62,952 bases of DNA from Pseudomonas sp. Gutcm_11s. GTDB taxonomy: Bacteria; Pseudomonadota; Gammaproteobacteria; Pseudomonadales; Pseudomonadaceae. Shown here piece after piece: positions 60,459 through 62,952 of the stretch. Made by a program: the position numbers and the translations under genes. The stretch spans positions 1-62,952 of the forward strand of contig NZ_JAQSUW010000003.1 of NCBI RefSeq assembly GCF_028649395.1, given 5' to 3'. Numbering within the stretch: position 1 is the stretch's first letter; the number at the start of each line of letters is the position of its first letter. The notes under the pieces were generated by a model that was not told where the DNA came from, ran no database searches, and was given only the letters and a program-made list of their open reading frames with translations.

Positions 60459-62603
60459 TCAGAAGCCCTCGCCCTTGGCTGCCTTCTCCAGCAGCAGGGC
60501 CGGCGGCAGGAAGCGCTCGCCATACTGCTCGGCCAGGTACTGGGCGCGGGCGACGAAGTCCTTCACACCGTACTGGTTGATGAACTGCAGCGCACCGCCG
60601 GTCCAGGCGGCAAAGCCGATGCCGAAGATCGAGCCGATGTTGGCGTCGGCCACCGACTTCAGCACACCCTCCTCCACGCAACGCACGGTTTCGATGGCCT
60701 GGATGAACAGGATGCGATCACGCACGTCCTCCTGGGAGATCTGCGCGTCCATCTTCTCGAAGCGAGCCTTGAGCTCCGGCCACAGGCGCTTCTTGCCACC
60801 TTCGGGGTAGTCGTAGAAACCGCCACCGGCGGCCTTGCCCGGACGCTTGTACTCCTTGAGCATCAGCTCGATGACGTTGAACGCCGGGTGCTGCGGGATC
60901 TGCTTGCCCTCGGCGGCCAGGTCGGCAACGGTCTGCTGGCGGATGTGCTCCATCAGGCTCATCGACACTTCGTCGCTGATCGCCAGCGGGCCCACCGGCA
61001 TGCCGGCCTTGCGCGCCTCGTTCTCGATCATCGCCGCGCTCACGCCCTCGCCAAGCATGGCGATGCCTTCGTTGGTGAAGGTGCCGAACACCCGCGAGGT
61101 GAAGAAGCCGCGGCTGTCCTCGACCACGATCGGGGTCTTCTTGATCTGCAGCACGTAGTCGAAGCCACGGGCCAGGGTCTCGTCGCTGGTCTTGGCGCCG
61201 CGGATGATTTCCACCAGCGGCATCTTGTCGACCGGGCTGAAGAAGTGCAGGCCGATGAACTTGTCCTGCTTCTGCACCGCGGTGGCCAGGCCGGTGATCG
61301 GCAGGGTCGAGGTGTTGGAAGCGACCACGGCATCCGGCAGCGCGGCGGCCTCGGCGGCGGCGTTGACCTTGGCCTTGAGGTTACGGTCTTCGAACACCGC
61401 CTCGATGATCAGGTCGCAGCCTTCGAGATCGGCATCGCTGGCGGTCGGCTTGATGCGGGCGAGGAAGGCATCGCGCTTCTCGGCGGTCATGTGGCCGCGG
61501 CTGACCTTCTTGTCGAGCAGCTTGGCCGAGTAGGCCTTGCCCTTCTCCGCCGCCTCGATGGACACGTCCTTGAGCACCACCTCGATGCCGGCCGCAGCCG
61601 ACACATAGGCGATGCCGGCGCCCATCATGCCGGCGCCGAGCACGCCGACCTTCTTGGTCACGTACTGCGGGATGCCCTGCGGGCGCGAGCTGCCGGCGTT
61701 GATCTCGTTGAGCTGGAACCAGAAGGTGCCAATCATGTTCTTCGCCACCTGGCCGGTGGTCAGCTCGGTGAAGTAGCGCGCCTCGATGATCTGCGCGGTG
61801 TCGAAGTCGACCTGGGCACCCTCGACGGCGGCGCACATGATCTTCTCCGGCGCCGGGAAGCAGCCCTTGGTCTTGTCGCGCAGCACGCTCGGCGCGATGG
61901 CCAGCATCTGCGCCACGGCCGGAGTGCTCGGCGTGCCGCCGGGGATCTTGTAGCCCTTCACGTCCCACGGCTGCGCGGCAGTCGGGTTGGCGGCGATCCA
62001 GGCGCGGGCCTTGGCCAGCATCTCGTCCGGGGTAGCGGCGATATCGTGGATCAGGCCGGCCTTGAGCGCGGCGTCCGGGCGTACCTTCTTGCCTTCGGCC
62101 AGGTACGGCAGGGCCTTTTCCAGGCCGAGGATGCGCACCATGCGCACCACGCCGCCGCCGCCCGGCAACAGGCCGAGGGTCACTTCCGGCAGGCCCAGCT
62201 GCACGCTGGAATTGTCCAGCGCGATGCGATGGTGGCAGGCCAGGCAGATTTCCCAGCCGCCGCCCAGCGCGGCGCCGTTGATCGCGGCCACCACCGGTTT
62301 GCCCAGGGTCTCCAGGCGGCGCAGCTGGCCCTTGATGTTGAGGATCATGTCGTAGAACGGCTTGGCGTCGGCCTTGGTGACCTTGATCAGCTCGTTGAGG
62401 TCGCCGCCGGCGAAGAAGGTCTTCTTCGCCGAGGTGACGATCACACCGGCGATGGAGTCCTTCTCGGCTTCCAGTCGCGCCACGGTGGCACCCATGGCCT
62501 CGCGGTACACCGCGTTCATGGTGTTGGCGCTCTGGCCGGGCATGTCGATGGTCAGGACGACGATATTGTCCTGGCCCTTTTCGTAACGGATGGCGTCAGT
62601 CAT
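60459..62603 (-). CDS. Bifunctional enoyl-CoA hydratase / 3-hydroxyacyl-CoA dehydrogenase
   Basis: 714 residues from the ATG at 62603. The N-terminal crotonase domain (about 1-200) shows the oxyanion loops KKTFFAGGDLNELI and NGAALGGGWEICLA with LPEVTLGLLPGGGG. The NAD-binding domain starts near residue 325 with GVLGAGMMGAGIAYVSAAAG, and the C-terminal dehydrogenase domains include GLHFFSPVDKMPLVEII. It performs the hydration and dehydrogenation steps of fatty-acid beta-oxidation. It resembles FadJ-type proteins of Pseudomonas more than the FadB of the classical fadBA operon. The partner thiolase gene is directly upstream, 16 bp away. Confidence 0.93.
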   Translation of the reverse strand: MTDAIRYEKGQDNIVVLTIDMPGQSANTMNAVYREAMGATVARLEAEKDSIAGVIVTSAKKTFFAGGDLNELIKVTKADAKPFYDMILNIKGQLRRLETLGKPVVAAINGAALGGGWEICLACHHRIALDNSSVQLGLPEVTLGLLPGGGGVVRMVRILGLEKALPYLAEGKKVRPDAALKAGLIHDIAATPDEMLAKARAWIAANPTAAQPWDVKGYKIPGGTPSTPAVAQMLAIAPSVLRDKTKGCFPAPEKIMCAAVEGAQVDFDTAQIIEARYFTELTTGQVAKNMIGTFWFQLNEINAGSSRPQGIPQYVTKKVGVLGAGMMGAGIAYVSAAAGIEVVLKDVSIEAAEKGKAYSAKLLDKKVSRGHMTAEKRDAFLARIKPTASDADLEGCDLIIEAVFEDRNLKAKVNAAAEAAALPDAVVASNTSTLPITGLATAVQKQDKFIGLHFFSPVDKMPLVEIIRGAKTSDETLARGFDYVLQIKKTPIVVEDSRGFFTSRVFGTFTNEGIAMLGEGVSAAMIENEARKAGMPVGPLAISDEVSMSLMEHIRQQTVADLAAEGKQIPQHPAFNVIELMLKEYKRPGKAAGGGFYDYPEGGKKRLWPELKARFEKMDAQISQEDVRDRILFIQAIETVRCVEEGVLKSVADANIGSIFGIGFAAWTGGALQFINQYGVKDFVARAQYLAEQYGERFLPPALLLEKAAKGEGF

Positions 62604-62619
62604 TTTTCTTATCCCCGCC

Positions 62620-62952
62620 TCAAACTCGTTCGATGATGGTCGCGATGCCCATGCCGCCGCCGACACACAGCGTGGCCAGGCCGTAGCGCAGCTCGCGCTT
62701 CTCCAGCTCGTCGAGCAGGGTGCCGAGGATGGCGCAGCCGGTGGCGCCCAGCGGGTGGCCCATGGCGATGGAGCCGCCGTTGACGTTGACCTTGTCCTCG
62801 CTGACGCCCATGTCCTTCATGAACTTCATCACTACCGAGGCGAAGGCTTCGTTGACCTCGAACAGGTCGATGTCTTCCACCGAGAGCCCGGCCTTGGCCA
62901 GCGCCTTGCGGGTGGCCGGCGCCGGGCCGGTGAGCATGATGGTCGGGTCGGT
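62620..62952 (-). CDS. Acetyl-CoA acyltransferase (thiolase), C-terminal part
   Basis: The open frame enters from the right window edge and covers the last 110 residues of a thiolase. FEVNEAFA, the catalytic His in [16 protein letters not shown] and the second catalytic Cys in LCVGGGMG are all present. It cleaves 3-ketoacyl-CoA to acetyl-CoA and a shortened acyl-CoA, and pairs with the hydratase/dehydrogenase encoded just downstream. Confidence 0.93.
   Translation of the reverse strand, partial: TDPTIMLTGPAPATRKALAKAGLSVEDIDLFEVNEAFASVVMKFMKDMGVSEDKVNVNGGSIAMGHPLGATGCAILGTLLDELEKRELRYGLATLCVGGGMGIATIIERV

Noticed and set aside
60459..62603. Assigning the hydratase/dehydrogenase as fadB of the classical fadBA operon
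   Set aside because: The sequence resembles FadJ-type paralogues, and gene order (thiolase first) differs from fadBA.

Overview
The window reads as a chromosomal segment of a Pseudomonas-type gammaproteobacterium (Pseudomonas sensu lato). The bulk is GC-rich, and its content is typical of the genus: an arylsulfatase AtsA of the Pseudomonas type, SfnG, paired MocR regulators, and a fadJ-like gene next to a thiolase. It resembles the alcaligenes/mendocina side of the genus most, because it carries integron attC repeats of the pseudomonad super-integron kind. Species cannot be fixed from the sequence alone.

Left part (1-23.1 kb). A truncated chemoreceptor is followed by an exported acetoacetate-decarboxylase-like protein convergent with a MerR regulator; both promoters carry the same motif. 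Next is a leftward stress-type operon (alpha/beta hydrolase, isochorismatase-family hydrolase, exported protein, an internally deleted isochorismatase relic, catalase), divergent from a large winged-helix/STAND-ATPase/TPR regulator. From 11.8 to 22.7 kb lies an organosulfur scavenging locus: sfnG (dimethyl sulfone monooxygenase) and a binding protein face a rightward cluster of permease, ATPase, sulfatase, binding protein, permease and sulfatase. It is an ats-type sulfate-ester system with receptor, permease and sulfatase each present twice but only one ATPase.

Integron arrays. From 23.46 to 29.5 kb the composition drops to AT-rich and eleven small plus-strand genes are each followed by an attC recombination site. 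No integrase gene is in the window, so this is a cluster of attC sites lacking an integrase (CALIN). A perfect 12-bp inverted repeat sits at its left edge; the attC sites decay at its right edge. A second, shorter array with the same attC family lies at 50.1-51.9 kb, inside an AT-rich accessory region (48.65-53.0 kb) that also holds a duplicated small-gene relic, a C-terminal remnant of a phage-type tyrosine recombinase and, at its border, tRNA-Ser(GGA). Most cassette products are unrecognised, and many carry signal peptides, a lipobox or membrane segments.

Middle part (29.5-48.6 kb). A leftward six-gene operon (TonB-dependent receptor, two-domain phytase lipoprotein, ExbB, ExbD, TonB, PhoX phosphatase) is preceded by a good Pho box, so it looks like a self-contained organic-phosphate/phytate scavenging system. 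Beyond it are a degenerate GGDEF protein, an AraC regulator, an EamA transporter with a divergent LysR regulator, an azoreductase-like flavoprotein, a GNAT enzyme, two MocR/PdxR-type regulators around an AhpD-like protein, and an NADH dehydrogenase-like flavoprotein.

Right part (53-63 kb). This is ordinary housekeeping: crotonase-fold protein, PlsC-type acyltransferase, a lipoprotein, CorA, a GAF-GGDEF diguanylate cyclase, a glutamine-amidotransferase-like protein, small proteins, a periplasmic binding protein, and the fadJ-like/thiolase pair running off the right edge.
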